Positions 1 to 12,379 are shown, counted from the stretch's first letter. The stretch is DNA of 64,000 bases from Kingella sp. (in: b-proteobacteria) (GCF_030527935.1 NZ_JAUMZV010000001.1:1-64000); one strand, 5' to 3'. Notes: a model not told the origin generated them from the letters alone. Numbers and translations: made by a program.

Positions 1-68
1 GAAATTCTAACTTAATGTGAATTTCCTGAGTTATCTAGGACAGCCCCAAAAATAATGAACCGCTGATA

Positions 69-102
69 GGCAGCCTGAAAACAGATTTCAGGCTGCTTTT
101 GA
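69..102. terminator. Inverted DUS pair at left edge
   Basis: An AG-kingDUS and its reverse complement lie a few bases apart and can fold into a stem-loop followed by T residues. It probably ends a gene left of the window. Bases 1-254 hold no convincing gene, only this hairpin, a further DUS and a GC-rich repeat. Confidence 0.5.
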
Positions 103-148
103 TTAAAGCCGTATAAGCAGCCTGAAACCTTTGCCAAACCCGCAACCG

Positions 149-235
149 ATGGAGCGTCAGCGGCTCGCCGACATCTTGGCAAATCATCCAGTTCTTTTGA
201 ATACACCATTTGGCGACGAGCCGTCGCCGCTCCAT
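149..235. repeat. GC-rich inverted repeat element, copy 1 (family 2)
   Basis: About 87 bp with imperfect inverted ends: ATGGAGCGTCAGCGGCTCGC on the left and GGCGACGAGCCGTCGCCGCTCCAT near the right end (quoted here only in part as GACGAGCCGTCGCCGCTCC). Four relatives occur at 22376, 33297, 50504 and 53964. The centre is AT-richer and variable. It looks like a short non-autonomous mobile element or a structured RNA/terminator repeat; no transposase is linked to it. Confidence 0.7.
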
Positions 236-254
236 TTTAGATTTCAGGCTGCCC

Positions 255-570
255 ATGCACACCACCTGCACCCATTGCCACACCACCTTTACCCTTTCCG
301 ACGAAGCGCAAGACTTCGTTGTCCGAATGCAATCCACAGGCTTGCAACTGGTGATGATTGGATGCCCACATTGCCAGCAGAACACAGGCTACACAGAAAA
401 CCCCAATCTCACCGCCTCGCCTGATGATGGCTTTCGCCAGCTCTGCCCCAAACCCGATTGCGGCAGCATTGTGTGCCATGTGTTTAACGACACAGAAGAT
501 TTTTACGGCTGCGGCGAATGCGGCAATATTTGGGCAACGCTACCCGATTTTCAGGCTGCCCAATCGCGTT

Positions 571-572
<2 letters not shown>
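255..572 (+). CDS. Small zinc-ribbon protein
   Basis: A 105-residue protein of unknown function. It has four cysteine pairs typical of tandem zinc ribbons: CTHC near the start, CPHC, CPKPDC and CGECG. A longer reading from 210 starts inside the upstream repeat, so the ATG at 255 is preferred. It ends with FQAA encoded by a DUS. It lies just upstream of hemB but a repeat separates the two. A nucleic-acid-binding or metal-sensing role is possible but not shown. Confidence 0.6.
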
Positions 573-1696
<1,124 letters not shown>

Positions 1697-1716
1697 CCTG
1701 TTGCGGCGGGCGATAT

Positions 1717-1762
1717 AAAGGCAGCCTGAAAGCGTGGCGAAATGCTTTTCAGGCTGCCTTTT
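1717..1762 (+). terminator. hemB terminator (inverted kingDUS pair)
   Basis: AAAGGCAGCCTGAAAGC and its complement GCTTTTCAGGCTGCCTTTT form a stem followed by T residues 20 bp after the hemB stop. This is the standard DUS-type terminator of Neisseriaceae. Confidence 0.8.
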
Positions 1763-2204
1763 GGTGTGTTTGTTATCAGGCGATTTTGTTGTCAAGCGTG
1801 TTATCCCGCGTTGCCATTCAGGCATTTTTGCCCAGCGTTTCAATCCATGCAAAGTACCATTTTCAGGCTGCCTTTTAATATAGGCAGCCTGAAATCCATC
1901 TGCCCCTTTCAGGCTGCCCATTGCCTATTTTTTGCCAGAGCAGGCGTTTCGCCGCCTACCACGAGCAGGGGCAAGCCCCTGACCCCGTGTAGCCACACCA
2001 TTCAAGCAATGATTAAGGCAGCCTGAAACCCAATCCATCCAGTCAAAGACGATGTTATAAAAAGCACGCTAGCTTGTTGGCAACAACCAGCATAGATAAA
2101 CCATTCAGCAACCTGTTCCTTCCCACGCTGGCGGGGGAAGGCTAGGATGGGGGTGGCTGTTTAACCTACTCCCCCGCCCTACTCTCCCCATTTTTCAGGC
2201 TGCC
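1763..2204. other. Intergenic repeats between hemB and comM
   Basis: No gene is supported here. The stretch holds several DUS, a repeat at 1932-1982 (GCAGGCGTTTCGCCGCC ... GGGGCAAGCCCCTG, found again at 58446-58491) and, at about 2110-2190, a block CCCACGCTGGCGGGGGAAGG resembling parts of 3880-3915 and 62600-62700. Confidence 0.6.
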
Positions 2205-3695
2205 CTAAATCGCTCGCCGAAAACCAATCGCCTTTAAAACATGACCGCGCGTTACCCCATCATCGCCCGCCAAATCCGCCAGCGTGCGCGACACGCGCAA
2301 AATGCGGTGGAAGCTACGCGCCGATAGCGACAATTTTTCCAGCATCTGCGCCAAAGCCTGCTTGGCTTCATCGTCAATCCGCGCCAGCGTGTCCAATTCG
2401 CTGGGCAACAATTTGGCGTTGGTTTTGCCCTGCCGCTGATATTGGATTTCGCGCGCGCGTATCACCCGCTGGCGCACGCTCGCACTGCTTTCGCCCGCTT
2501 GGTTGCTGGTCAAATCGGCGGCGGGCAACACAGGCACTTCAATGGTCAAATCAATGCGGTCCAGCAGCGGACCCGAAATCTTATCGCGGTAGCGTTTCAC
2601 CGCATCGGGCGTGCAGCGACAAGGCTTGGTGGGATGCCCCAAATAGCCACAGGGGCAAGGGTTCATGGCGGCAACCAGTTGAAACTTCGCGGGATAGGTT
2701 ACTTGGCGCGTGGCGCGGGAAATATGAATCTGCCCGCTTTCCAACGGGTCGCGCAGCATTTCCAACACCTTGCGGTCAAACTCAGGCAGCTCGTCCAAAA
2801 ACAACACGCCATGCGTTGCCAGCGATATTTCCCCCGGCCGCGGGTCTGAACCGCCGCCCACCAGCGCGGCAGAGCTGGCGGAGTTGTGCACCATCCGCAT
2901 CGGGCGTTCGCGGCTAAAATCGTGCGCGTGCTGCGGCAGCAGCGAACGCAACGCCCACACTTCAATCTGCTCATCGGCGGTGAGCGGCGGCAAAATAGTA
3001 GGCAACCGCTGCGCCAGCATGGATTTGCCTGTGCCGGGCGGTCCTACCATCAGCAAGCTGTGCCCGCCCGCCGCCGCAATTTCCAACGCCAGCCGCGCCG
3101 TGTGCTGCCCTTTCACGTCTTTCAAATCCAGCGCGTTTGCGGTTTCAGGCTGCCTATGCTGGCTTTGCGCCCGCGATAGCGGTTCAAGGCGATTCAAATG
3201 CGCCGCCACCGCGTTCAGGCTGCCTGCGCCATAGGCTTCAATATTCGGCATCATGGCAACTTGCTCCGCATTGTCTTCGGGCAACACAAACGCCCGCCCC
3301 GCTTGCTGCCCCTGCCACGCCATCGCCAACGCGCCGCGAATCGGGCGCAAACTGCCCGACAACGCCAATTCGCCCGCAAACTCATACCGCGCCAAATCAT
3401 CAGGGTTCACCTGCCCGCTCGCCGCCAAAATGCCAATCGCAATCGGCAAATCAAACCGCCCCGACTCCTTGGGCAAATCGGCAGGCGCAAGGTTTACCGT
3501 GATTTTTTGCGCAGGAAAAGCAAAGCCGCTTTGCAAAATCGCCGCCCGCACACGGTCGCGACTTTCTTTCACTTCGGTATCGGGCAGCCCCACAATATTA
3601 AACTGCGGCAAGCCGTTGGCAAGATGCGTTTCCACTTCCACCAACGGCGCATCCATGCCGCTTAACGCGCGGCTGTTTACCACGGAAAAAGTCAT
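2205..3695 (-). CDS. comM: YifB/ComM-family AAA+ ATPase (Mg-chelatase-like)
   Basis: A 496-residue protein of the YifB family. ComM is a branch-migration helicase that promotes integration of imported DNA during natural transformation. Visible features are an N-terminal Lon-protease-like fold (VSFSVVNSRAL-type start and GLPDTEVKESRDRVRAA), the Walker A GPPGTGKS, the Walker B region GVLFLDELPEF and the cysteine cluster NPCPCGYLGHPTKPCRC. It is a fitting gene in a genome so rich in DUS. It is convergent with hemB and has no operon partner. Confidence 0.93.
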   Translation of the reverse strand: MTFSVVNSRALSGMDAPLVEVETHLANGLPQFNIVGLPDTEVKESRDRVRAAILQSGFAFPAQKITVNLAPADLPKESGRFDLPIAIGILAASGQVNPDDLARYEFAGELALSGSLRPIRGALAMAWQGQQAGRAFVLPEDNAEQVAMMPNIEAYGAGSLNAVAAHLNRLEPLSRAQSQHRQPETANALDLKDVKGQHTARLALEIAAAGGHSLLMVGPPGTGKSMLAQRLPTILPPLTADEQIEVWALRSLLPQHAHDFSRERPMRMVHNSASSAALVGGGSDPRPGEISLATHGVLFLDELPEFDRKVLEMLRDPLESGQIHISRATRQVTYPAKFQLVAAMNPCPCGYLGHPTKPCRCTPDAVKRYRDKISGPLLDRIDLTIEVPVLPAADLTSNQAGESSASVRQRVIRAREIQYQRQGKTNAKLLPSELDTLARIDDEAKQALAQMLEKLSLSARSFHRILRVSRTLADLAGDDGVTRGHVLKAIGFRRAI

Positions 3696-3815
3696 AATGC
3701 TCTGTAAAGAAAAGGTTAAACGGCGGATTTTAAGCCATTTGCCTACGCGATTGGCGGAAAATTTGTGCGTTATCCGTTTTCAGGCTGCATTTGTGAACAT
3801 ACATAATTTGGTGGC

Positions 3816-3938
3816 GTCCTAAAAAGTATGCTGACTTGATTATGGTTGATAGCAAGCAGTATTGGGTAAAAACTCCGCAATCTGTTCTCTCTCCCGCCAG
3901 CGGGGGAAGGAACAGTAGTGCAGCATACTTTTTAGGAC
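3816..3938. repeat. ~123 bp element with 18-bp inverted ends
   Basis: The stretch begins GTCCTAAAAAGTATGCTG and ends with the exact complement CAGCATACTTTTTAGGAC. Its centre contains CTCCCGCCAGCGGGGGAAGG. The same centre recurs near 2115 and 62600, and the 62600 block also ends in CAGCATACTTTGTAT. This looks like a small non-autonomous mobile element. Confidence 0.65.
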
Positions 3939-4036
3939 ACTACCCATAATTTAACCCCTAAGCACGCCAAATGCGCTTAAAAAATAACGGATAAACAGCA
4001 CATTTTTTGCTACAATGCGCAGCTATTTTCTCATTC

Positions 4037-4167
4037 AGGCAGCCTTATCCATTTGTCCAAATCTTTGATTTGGGTATAATAAGTAAGCATCTAAATCTTT
4101 GATTTAGCCATGCGAACTTATGCAGAGCTAAATGGTTATACCGCAGCGCAACGCACAAGGTTGAAAA
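4037..4167 (+). repeat. Family 3 intergenic repeat, full copy
   Basis: A 131-bp copy containing two AAATCTTTGATTT blocks and ending with CGCAACGCACAAGGTTGAAAA. It ends 26 bp before the next gene. The remaining part of 3696-4192 holds only DUS and AT-rich sequence; no gene is seen. Confidence 0.65.
4053..4080 (+). promoter_or_regulatory. Putative sigma-70 promoter carried by the repeat
   Basis: TTGTCC, a 16-bp spacer and a perfect TATAAT lie inside the family 3 repeat, about 113 bp upstream of the SPOR-protein ATG. The -35 box is weak, so promoter activity is inferred. Confidence 0.45.
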
Positions 4168-4192
4168 CCCCACCCTGCACACAAGGAATTTT

Positions 4193-5221
4193 ATGCACGC
4201 AAAACATCAACAAGGCAAAGGCTTATTCAGCTTTATGGCAGGCTCAATCGCCGCATTGATTGCCATTGCAGGCGTATTGATTACCTTAAACCACAACAAA
4301 GAGCGCGATTTCAAAAATCCCGCCACCAGCAAGCAACAACCCGCCAGCCAAAACGACCAAACCGAAGTGCTGCTGCCCAGCAACGTGCCCGCCAGCGCAG
4401 CGAAGCAAGCCAACAATTCGCGCAGCATCGCGCCCATTATTGAAGAAGACGAACCTATCGTCGCTTCCACCCCGCGCACGCGCCCTGCCAAAAAACGTCC
4501 CGAGCCCGAAATCATCCCAGACGATGAAGAACCCATTGTAAACAAAGACAAATCCACCAAACCCGAAGCCGCCCGCCGCGCGCCCGATATGATGGACGAC
4601 CCCGTGTTAGGCGACCTAACCGACAACGACACCCCGCGCGACACCAAACCGCGCAAACCCGCCGAAAGCAAAGCCAACGACAATCGGCAGCCTGAAAAAG
4701 CCAAACTCAGTGAAGCCGAAAAACGCCGTCGCCAGCAAGAAGACATCGCCGACCGCAACGCCAAGCCCACCGCCGAGCAAATTCTCAACAGCGGCAGCAT
4801 AGAAAAAGCCCGTGAAGTCGCCCGCCAAGAAGCGCAAGCCAAACGCGCCAAACAACGCGCCGAAGAAGCCAACGCTAAATCCGCCGCCAGCAAAACCGAC
4901 AACGCGCCCGCCCAAGCCAAAGAAAGCAAAGCCGATAAACCTACCGCGCCAAACAGCAAAGCCAGCAGCGAAACCCAATCCACCAAAGCCGACACCAGCC
5001 GCACCACCGTGCAAGCGGGCGCATACAACACCCGCCAAGCCGCCGAAGCGCAACGCGCCAAACTCGCGCTGATGGGCGTAAACACCCAAATCGTGGAAGT
5101 GCAAAGCAACGGTAAAACGCTCTATCGCGTGCAAACGCGCGGCATGGACAGCAAACGCGCCAACCAAGTGCGCGAAACCTTGCAGCAAAACGGCGTAAAC
5201 AGCATCCCTCGCAAACAATAA
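4193..5221 (+). CDS. FtsN-like SPOR-domain membrane protein
   Basis: A 342-residue protein with a short cytosolic N-terminus, one membrane segment at about residues 14-32 (FSFMAGSIAALIAIAGVLI) and a long Pro/Lys/Glu/Ala-rich periplasmic linker. It ends in a SPOR domain (from TTVQAGAYNTRQAAEAQRAK). SPOR domains bind denuded peptidoglycan at the division septum, so a cell-division role like FtsN is likely. dsbA follows after 19 bp and is probably co-transcribed, as in other Neisseriaceae. Confidence 0.85.
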   Translation: MHAKHQQGKGLFSFMAGSIAALIAIAGVLITLNHNKERDFKNPATSKQQPASQNDQTEVLLPSNVPASAAKQANNSRSIAPIIEEDEPIVASTPRTRPAKKRPEPEIIPDDEEPIVNKDKSTKPEAARRAPDMMDDPVLGDLTDNDTPRDTKPRKPAESKANDNRQPEKAKLSEAEKRRRQQEDIADRNAKPTAEQILNSGSIEKAREVARQEAQAKRAKQRAEEANAKSAASKTDNAPAQAKESKADKPTAPNSKASSETQSTKADTSRTTVQAGAYNTRQAAEAQRAKLALMGVNTQIVEVQSNGKTLYRVQTRGMDSKRANQVRETLQQNGVNSIPRKQ

Positions 5222-5240
5222 CTTCACCTAAGGAAAAACC

Positions 5241-5951
5241 ATGAAAGCAACCTTGAAAACCACCGTATTTGCCGCCTTTTTAGCCTTGGCAACCGCCCTG
5301 CCCGCTTCCGCCGCCACCGAAGGCGTGGACTACGAAGTGGTGAAAACCGAAGTTGCCCCTTTGCAAAAAGACAAAATTGAAGTAACCGAATTTTTTGCCT
5401 ACTGGTGTCCGCATTGCAAAGACCTTGAACCCATTATTTTGAAACACGCCAAAACGTTCAAAAAAGACACCGTGTTGCGCACCGAGCACATCGTGTGGGA
5501 CGACGAGCGCGATTTTGGCTTTGCCCGCCTTGCCGCTGCGGTCAAACAAGCGGGCTTGCGCGACCAAGCCGACCCTGTGATTTTTGAAGCCTTTGCTTCG
5601 CAACGCATTGATTTGGGAAAAGATGCCATTTTGCGCGAATGGCTGCCCGCCCAATCGGCGTTTGACGGCAAAAAAGTATTGGCTGCCTACGATTCGTTCA
5701 GCAACAAAAACATGGCAGAACAAATGAAAACGTGGACGAATCAATACGAAATCACAGGCACGCCCACCGTTATCGTGGGAGGTAAATACAAAGTGAACTT
5801 CCAGCAAACAGGCTTTGACGCAGGCATGAAAGTCATCGACGAATTGGTGCAAAAAGTGCGCGATGAGCGTGGCATGAAAGCCCCCGAAGCCGCCAAACCT
5901 GTTCGTAGCTTGGGCGCACGCTTTATCAACAAAGTCGCCAAAGCCAAATAA
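5241..5951 (+). CDS. dsbA: Periplasmic thiol:disulfide oxidoreductase DsbA
   Basis: A 236-residue protein with a cleavable signal peptide (cleavage probably after LPASAA, about residue 24). The thioredoxin-fold active site is C56-P-H-C59 and the cis-proline loop is ITGTPTVIV. It introduces disulfides into secreted proteins, which matters for pilus and envelope proteins. AAGGAAAAACC forms the ribosome binding site. It follows the SPOR gene at 19 bp. Confidence 0.95.
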   Translation: MKATLKTTVFAAFLALATALPASAATEGVDYEVVKTEVAPLQKDKIEVTEFFAYWCPHCKDLEPIILKHAKTFKKDTVLRTEHIVWDDERDFGFARLAAAVKQAGLRDQADPVIFEAFASQRIDLGKDAILREWLPAQSAFDGKKVLAAYDSFSNKNMAEQMKTWTNQYEITGTPTVIVGGKYKVNFQQTGFDAGMKVIDELVQKVRDERGMKAPEAAKPVRSLGARFINKVAKAK

Positions 5952-6142
5952 GCCGCCGATTAAGGCAGCCTGAAAATGAATGCCCTCTGTTCGCAAGCGT
6001 TATCGCGCCTGATAAAACGGCGATGCTTGTGAACATGGGGTTTCTTATTTTCAGACTGCCTTACCATGTTCCATCATCCCACGCCATAGGTAGCCTGAAA
6101 GCGGAAAAACCGTTTTCAGGCTGCCTTAATCCTATTCCCACC

Positions 6143-6383
6143 ATGCAAACAAAAACGCCCAAAATGAACTTCACCGTCAAACCCTTCCCCGAACTCACCA
6201 CCGCCGAACTCCACTGCCATGGATTACGCCCGAGCCCATTTCCCGCAATGCAGCGTGTACGCCCAAGCGCAAACCTATCTGCACGATTTCTACGTCTCGT
6301 TTGGCTTTATCGCCCAATCCGAATCGTATTTGGAAGACAACATTCCGCATATGGATATGCTATTGCCCGCCGTGCAATCATAG
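6143..6383 (+). pseudogene. elaA: Decayed ElaA-type GNAT acetyltransferase
   Basis: Two pieces of one protein are readable in different frames. The first gives MNFTVKPFPELTTAEL from 6164, the usual N-terminus of ElaA-like proteins. The second, from about 6219, gives ARAHFPQCSVYAQAQTYL followed by a GF-IAQSESYLEDNIPHM ending, the family's C-terminus. The middle (roughly half of a ~150-residue protein) is missing and the frames differ by one base at the junction. The gene is therefore an internal-deletion pseudogene. Confidence 0.75.
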
Positions 6384-6505
6384 CGATGAAGCAAAAATTG
6401 CAGTAAAATTAACACGCTTTCAGGCTGCCTTACGCCCTGTTTCAGCAGGTTTCAGGCAGCCTGAAAACCATTTTCAACCCATTCATTCTTGGAAAAGACC
6501 ACACC

Positions 6506-9130
<2,625 letters not shown>

Positions 9131-9147
9131 TTCTTTGATTAAATAAG

Positions 9148-9177
9148 AAAGGTCGTCTGAATTATTTCAGACGACCT
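9148..9177 (+). terminator. alaS terminator made of AG-mucDUS pair
   Basis: AAAGGTCGTCTGAA and TTCAGACGACCT form the stem. This dialect belongs to Neisseria of the mucosa group and not to the kingDUS that dominates the window. Confidence 0.85.
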
Positions 9178-9205
9178 CTGTTATAAATTGTTTGAAGGTA
9201 AGTAA

Positions 9206-10105
9206 ATGCGTATTAGAAAAGGTCGTTATTTCCTTAGTCGAGTTGTAAAAATCAATCTTTCTCAGGAAGAATTGATGGATGCGATTTGCCATCCTGCAAT
9301 TATTAGAGTTGGAAAATATAACTGGACAATAACGGATATGGTAGATAAAAGAGATGATGAATCTTTACCTTTTATTTATGGTAAACTAGTTAAGTATGCT
9401 GATGATACTCAGGACGTGGTTGATGAATATAATCACACACAAGACCAGTCGATAACAGCAAACCTTGTCAAGGCATCCTCTCCATTTGTTTATTTATCTG
9501 AATTTTCTGGATTGTGTTTTTTGCACGTATATAACGATATAGAATCCGAAACATTTCCTCGTAGATTTAAGAGAATCATAGAGGATTCCCGTAAGTTAAA
9601 ATATAATGATCTATTAATAGAGTGCGATGTGGATGCAATTTCTGATTATGCCTCTTTCTTTAATAAAATAATACTAATTAAAAAAATTACTCAAATTGAA
9701 GCTACTGTATCCCCTCCTAATCCTTTATTTGGTAGAATTTGGAAAAGTTTAAACGATACTTTGAAAGAAAGGAATACAAGTACACTTAGAATTAATGAGG
9801 AAAGCGAAAAAAGAGAAGGGTTGAAAACAAATCTTCACAATTTGGTTAATAGTATAGAAGAAAATAATATATCTAATTGCAAACAAGAAGTTGCATTGAC
9901 TGATGCTGCTATTCTTATGGCTGCAGATGGTTATGGTAGAGGAAAGGTTGCAGGGGAAGGTGAGAATGGAGAAATGATAGAGGTAAGGACTAAAGATGCA
10001 CAAAAAAGTTTTCTATTTGAAAAGAATCCATCCCCAAATTTCTTAGCAAGAAAAGCTAATGAAGAATTTATGAAAGTTAGTGAAGAAAGAAAAATGGAGC
10101 ATTAA
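9206..10105 (+). CDS. Unknown protein of AT-rich island, gene 1
   Basis: A 299-residue soluble protein that I do not recognise. It has no signal peptide or membrane segment. The N-terminal ~150 residues look beta-rich (KGRYFLSRVVKINLS, LPFIYGKLVKYADD, SSPFVYLSEFSGLCFLHVY). The middle is helical and charged. The C-terminal part contains a Gly-rich GYGRGKVAGEGENGE stretch. Base composition is far more AT-rich than the surroundings and no DUS occurs in it. It forms a two-gene unit with the following membrane protein, a layout common in abortive-infection or toxin modules, but that function is only an inference. Confidence 0.7.
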   Translation: MRIRKGRYFLSRVVKINLSQEELMDAICHPAIIRVGKYNWTITDMVDKRDDESLPFIYGKLVKYADDTQDVVDEYNHTQDQSITANLVKASSPFVYLSEFSGLCFLHVYNDIESETFPRRFKRIIEDSRKLKYNDLLIECDVDAISDYASFFNKIILIKKITQIEATVSPPNPLFGRIWKSLNDTLKERNTSTLRINEESEKREGLKTNLHNLVNSIEENNISNCKQEVALTDAAILMAADGYGRGKVAGEGENGEMIEVRTKDAQKSFLFEKNPSPNFLARKANEEFMKVSEERKMEH

Positions 10106-10107
10106 AT

Positions 10108-10563
10108 TTGAAAGAATTTATTAGAATATTTTTTATTAGTTTTGAATTTCTTACAATTTTATTCAGTATATTTGCATATATATTTCTTGGGGGAGTCTTA
10201 GAGAATTTGTTAAAAATGATAGCATTAAACGAAGATATGCTTAAATATATTTTGCCCATTCCAGTTGCAATATTTTGCTGGATTTTTAAAGATGGAGGAA
10301 AATTTCTCTTTCGAGATACAGAGTATGCAAAAATATTGGTTCACTTAGACGAATATAAAAAATTAAAAATATGTTTTTATGTTGGCTTTATTTATGCGGT
10401 ATCTTCGTTAATAATATGTATTATTTCTGCAGTAACTTATCAAAAGACAGCATTGCATACAATAGCTTTTTGTTGCGGTGTGCTAGTTTTATCAATTGTT
10501 GCAATTAGCTTTTATCTCGCTCAGGGGGAGATAAAAGACATTTTTGTTAAAAACTCTTCATAA
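10108..10563 (+). CDS. Small membrane protein of AT-rich island, gene 2
   Basis: A 151-residue protein with about four predicted membrane segments (near residues 7-28, 45-60, 88-110 and 118-140) and a short charged cytosolic loop (KDGGKFLFRDTEYAKILVH). It starts with TTG two bases after the previous stop codon. GGAG lies 7 bases upstream, which supports the start and suggests translational coupling. No family is recognised. The pairing with the soluble gene 1 product suggests they act together. Confidence 0.7.
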   Translation: MKEFIRIFFISFEFLTILFSIFAYIFLGGVLENLLKMIALNEDMLKYILPIPVAIFCWIFKDGGKFLFRDTEYAKILVHLDEYKKLKICFYVGFIYAVSSLIICIISAVTYQKTALHTIAFCCGVLVLSIVAISFYLAQGEIKDIFVKNSS

Positions 10564-10639
10564 TTGCGCATAAGATTGTTTTGCTAAATCAACGAACTCA
10601 CAGCAAGTGTGGTTTTGAGTAAGCATAGCCTGCATTCCC

Positions 10640-10740
10640 ACCAACCGCGTGTGTAGCTACGCCACACATCCTACCGATGAATCACAAGAAACTGAAAATT
10701 AATGTGTAGGGTGTGTGCGATATGCACGCACGCGGTTGGT
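10640..10740. repeat. Inverted ACCAACCGCGTG repeat
   Basis: ACCAACCGCGTGTGTAGC and GCACGCACGCGGTTGGT flank a 60-bp core with two CCACAC/GTGTG blocks. Shorter relatives lie at 22671-22704 and 34312-34343. No gene lies between 10564 and 10812. Confidence 0.55.
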
Positions 10741-10812
10741 GCCGTTACCGAATCGGCACTGCATCCTTCCACATCCCAACCCCATCAATCCAAATCAAGA
10801 AAGCCCTAACCC

Positions 10813-11049
10813 ATGCCCTACAACCGCAAAAAAATGGAAAACGCCCTGCTTGCCCTAATCGGCGCATTGGAATTTGAAGACGGCCGTTTTTGGAAAGGCT
10901 ACGATTTTGACCTGCTCAATAGCCTGCACGAACAAGGATTAATCAGCCAGCCTTGGGGCAAAGCCAAATCCGCCTATCTCACCCCAGAGGGTTTGGAAAA
11001 AGCCAAAGCCTTGGCAGCGGAAATGTTTGGCGGGGAATCGGATTTGTAG
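10813..11049 (+). CDS. DUF6429-like small protein
   Basis: A 78-residue protein with the layout of the DUF6429 family: LALIGALEFEDGRFWKGYDFDLLNSLHEQGLIS followed (split here for clarity) by KSAYLTPEGLEKAKAL. This looks like a compact winged-helix-type fold, but the function is unknown. It stands alone, flanked by repeats. Confidence 0.7.
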   Translation: MPYNRKKMENALLALIGALEFEDGRFWKGYDFDLLNSLHEQGLISQPWGKAKSAYLTPEGLEKAKALAAEMFGGESDL

Positions 11050-11179
11050 CAAGGTTGTGCGGGCATTGGCTTTATGTTTCCTGTGTCCGAAGGCAGCCTG
11101 AAAATCCTTGGGCATACGTCCGCCCCGTAAAAATCGGTATGGCGTGTGCCTGTGGTCAATGTGCATGGCGGATGTGTTT

Positions 11180-11259
11180 GTAGGGTGGGCACTTGTTGCC
11201 CACGCGTTTTCAGGCTGCCTTGGGATGTGGGACACGTGGGCAACGAGTGCCCACCCTAC
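11180..11259. repeat. Large inverted GTAGGGTGGGCAC repeat
   Basis: GTAGGGTGGGCACTTGTTGC and GCAACGAGTGCCCACCCTAC form 24-bp inverted arms around a DUS. Related hairpins lie at 13955, 47881 and 58598. The remaining bases of 11050-11457 hold DUS pairs and no gene. Confidence 0.65.
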
Positions 11260-11366
11260 GGGAAACGGCGTTGCGCGTATCAATTGTTAAGTGCGTTGGT
11301 CATAGATTAATCCGGTTTGTTTTGCAGGCTGGATACCTTCTGGATACCTTGGCTGTGAGCAAATTG

Positions 11367-11410
11367 AAGGCAGCCTGAAAACCAAATTTGGCTTTTCAGG
11401 CTGCCCTTTT
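11367..11410 (+). terminator. Inverted kingDUS hairpin upstream of esterase
   Basis: AAGGCAGCCTGAAAACC pairs with GGCTTTTCAGGCTGCC and is followed by CTTTT. It probably insulates the esterase gene from upstream transcription. Confidence 0.6.
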
Positions 11411-11457
11411 CCGCTAAAATCTCCATTTCAAACACACGCACCCAAAAGGAAAACTTT

Positions 11458-12330
11458 ATGGACTACCCCGCCCAACCCCAATCCGCCTACACCCAACCCG
11501 CCCCCGCCAAATCCCCACCCGCCGACATCACCCGCCCCGCCAACCCCGCCATACTCACCGCCCCCCACACCCGCTACACCTTCCACACCCTCAATCTCCC
11601 CCGCGCCAACGGCGCAATCCAACGCATCTTTGTCGGCATTCCCCACACCCCACCGCCCCCGCAAGGCTACCCCGCCATCTACGCCCTAGACGGCAACGCC
11701 CTGCTAGAACTGCTCACCCCGCAAACCCTCAGCCAATACCGTCAGCCCCCCGTATTCGTACTCATCGGCTACCCCACCGAGCAACGCTTTGACACCGCCC
11801 GCCGCGCCTACGACTACACCCCGCCCAACGCAGACGGCAAACCCATGCCCGACCCACTCACCGCAGGGCGGCAAAACGGCGGCGCACCCGACCTGCTCCA
11901 CTTCATCGCCACCCAAATCCGCCCCCGCGTCGCCCAACTCGCCCCCACCAACCCCGCCCAACAAACCCTCTGGGGGCACTCCTACGGCGCACTCTTCGTG
12001 CTCTACACCCTATTTGAACGCCCCGAACTATTCAGCCACTACATCGCCGCCGACCCCTCCCTTTGGTGGCACAACGGACTGATGCAACACTACGCCAACC
12101 GCGCCCGCATCGCCCCCGGCCGCCACCTGATTATCCAAAAAAGCGGCGCAGGCATACCCCAAAAAACCAACCCCGCCCACACCAGCAACGTCCCCGCCGA
12201 TGCCGCCCAACAGCTCGCCGCACAACTCAACCAACGCGGCATCGCCACCGAATACCACAGCCACCCCCACCAAACCCACGGCGGCCTGCTCACCCAATCA
12301 TTCCAAGAGTTGCTTGGTAGCATCAAATAA
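11458..12330 (+). CDS. Alpha/beta-hydrolase, IroE/YbbA-type esterase
   Basis: A 290-residue hydrolase of the esterase D / siderophore-esterase group. The nucleophile serine lies in GHSYGALFVLYTLF, and a C-terminal HTHGGLLTQS region is a likely site for the catalytic histidine. IYALDGNALLELL is typical of IroE-like proteins. It has a Pro-rich N-terminus and no clear signal peptide. Family members hydrolyse catecholate siderophores or other esters; the substrate here cannot be told. It is a single gene ended by an inverted DUS pair. Confidence 0.8.
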   Translation: MDYPAQPQSAYTQPAPAKSPPADITRPANPAILTAPHTRYTFHTLNLPRANGAIQRIFVGIPHTPPPPQGYPAIYALDGNALLELLTPQTLSQYRQPPVFVLIGYPTEQRFDTARRAYDYTPPNADGKPMPDPLTAGRQNGGAPDLLHFIATQIRPRVAQLAPTNPAQQTLWGHSYGALFVLYTLFERPELFSHYIAADPSLWWHNGLMQHYANRARIAPGRHLIIQKSGAGIPQKTNPAHTSNVPADAAQQLAAQLNQRGIATEYHSHPHQTHGGLLTQSFQELLGSIK

Positions 12331-12334
12331 CACC

Positions 12335-12379
12335 AAAGGCAGCCTGAAAACAAGATTTCCCCATTTTCAGGCTGCCTTT
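12335..12379 (+). terminator. Esterase gene terminator (inverted kingDUS)
   Basis: AAAGGCAGCCTGAAAAC and TTTTCAGGCTGCCTTTC form the stem 5 bp after the stop codon. Downstream, at 12457-12499, is a CCACGCCGCGCATCGCGGCG repeat found again at 50351-50390. Confidence 0.8.

Noticed and set aside
4207..5109. A 300-residue open frame on the minus strand across the SPOR-protein gene
   Set aside because: It is the shadow of a low-complexity Pro/Ala/Lys-rich linker; it has no ribosome binding site and an improbable Leu/Ala/Ser composition.
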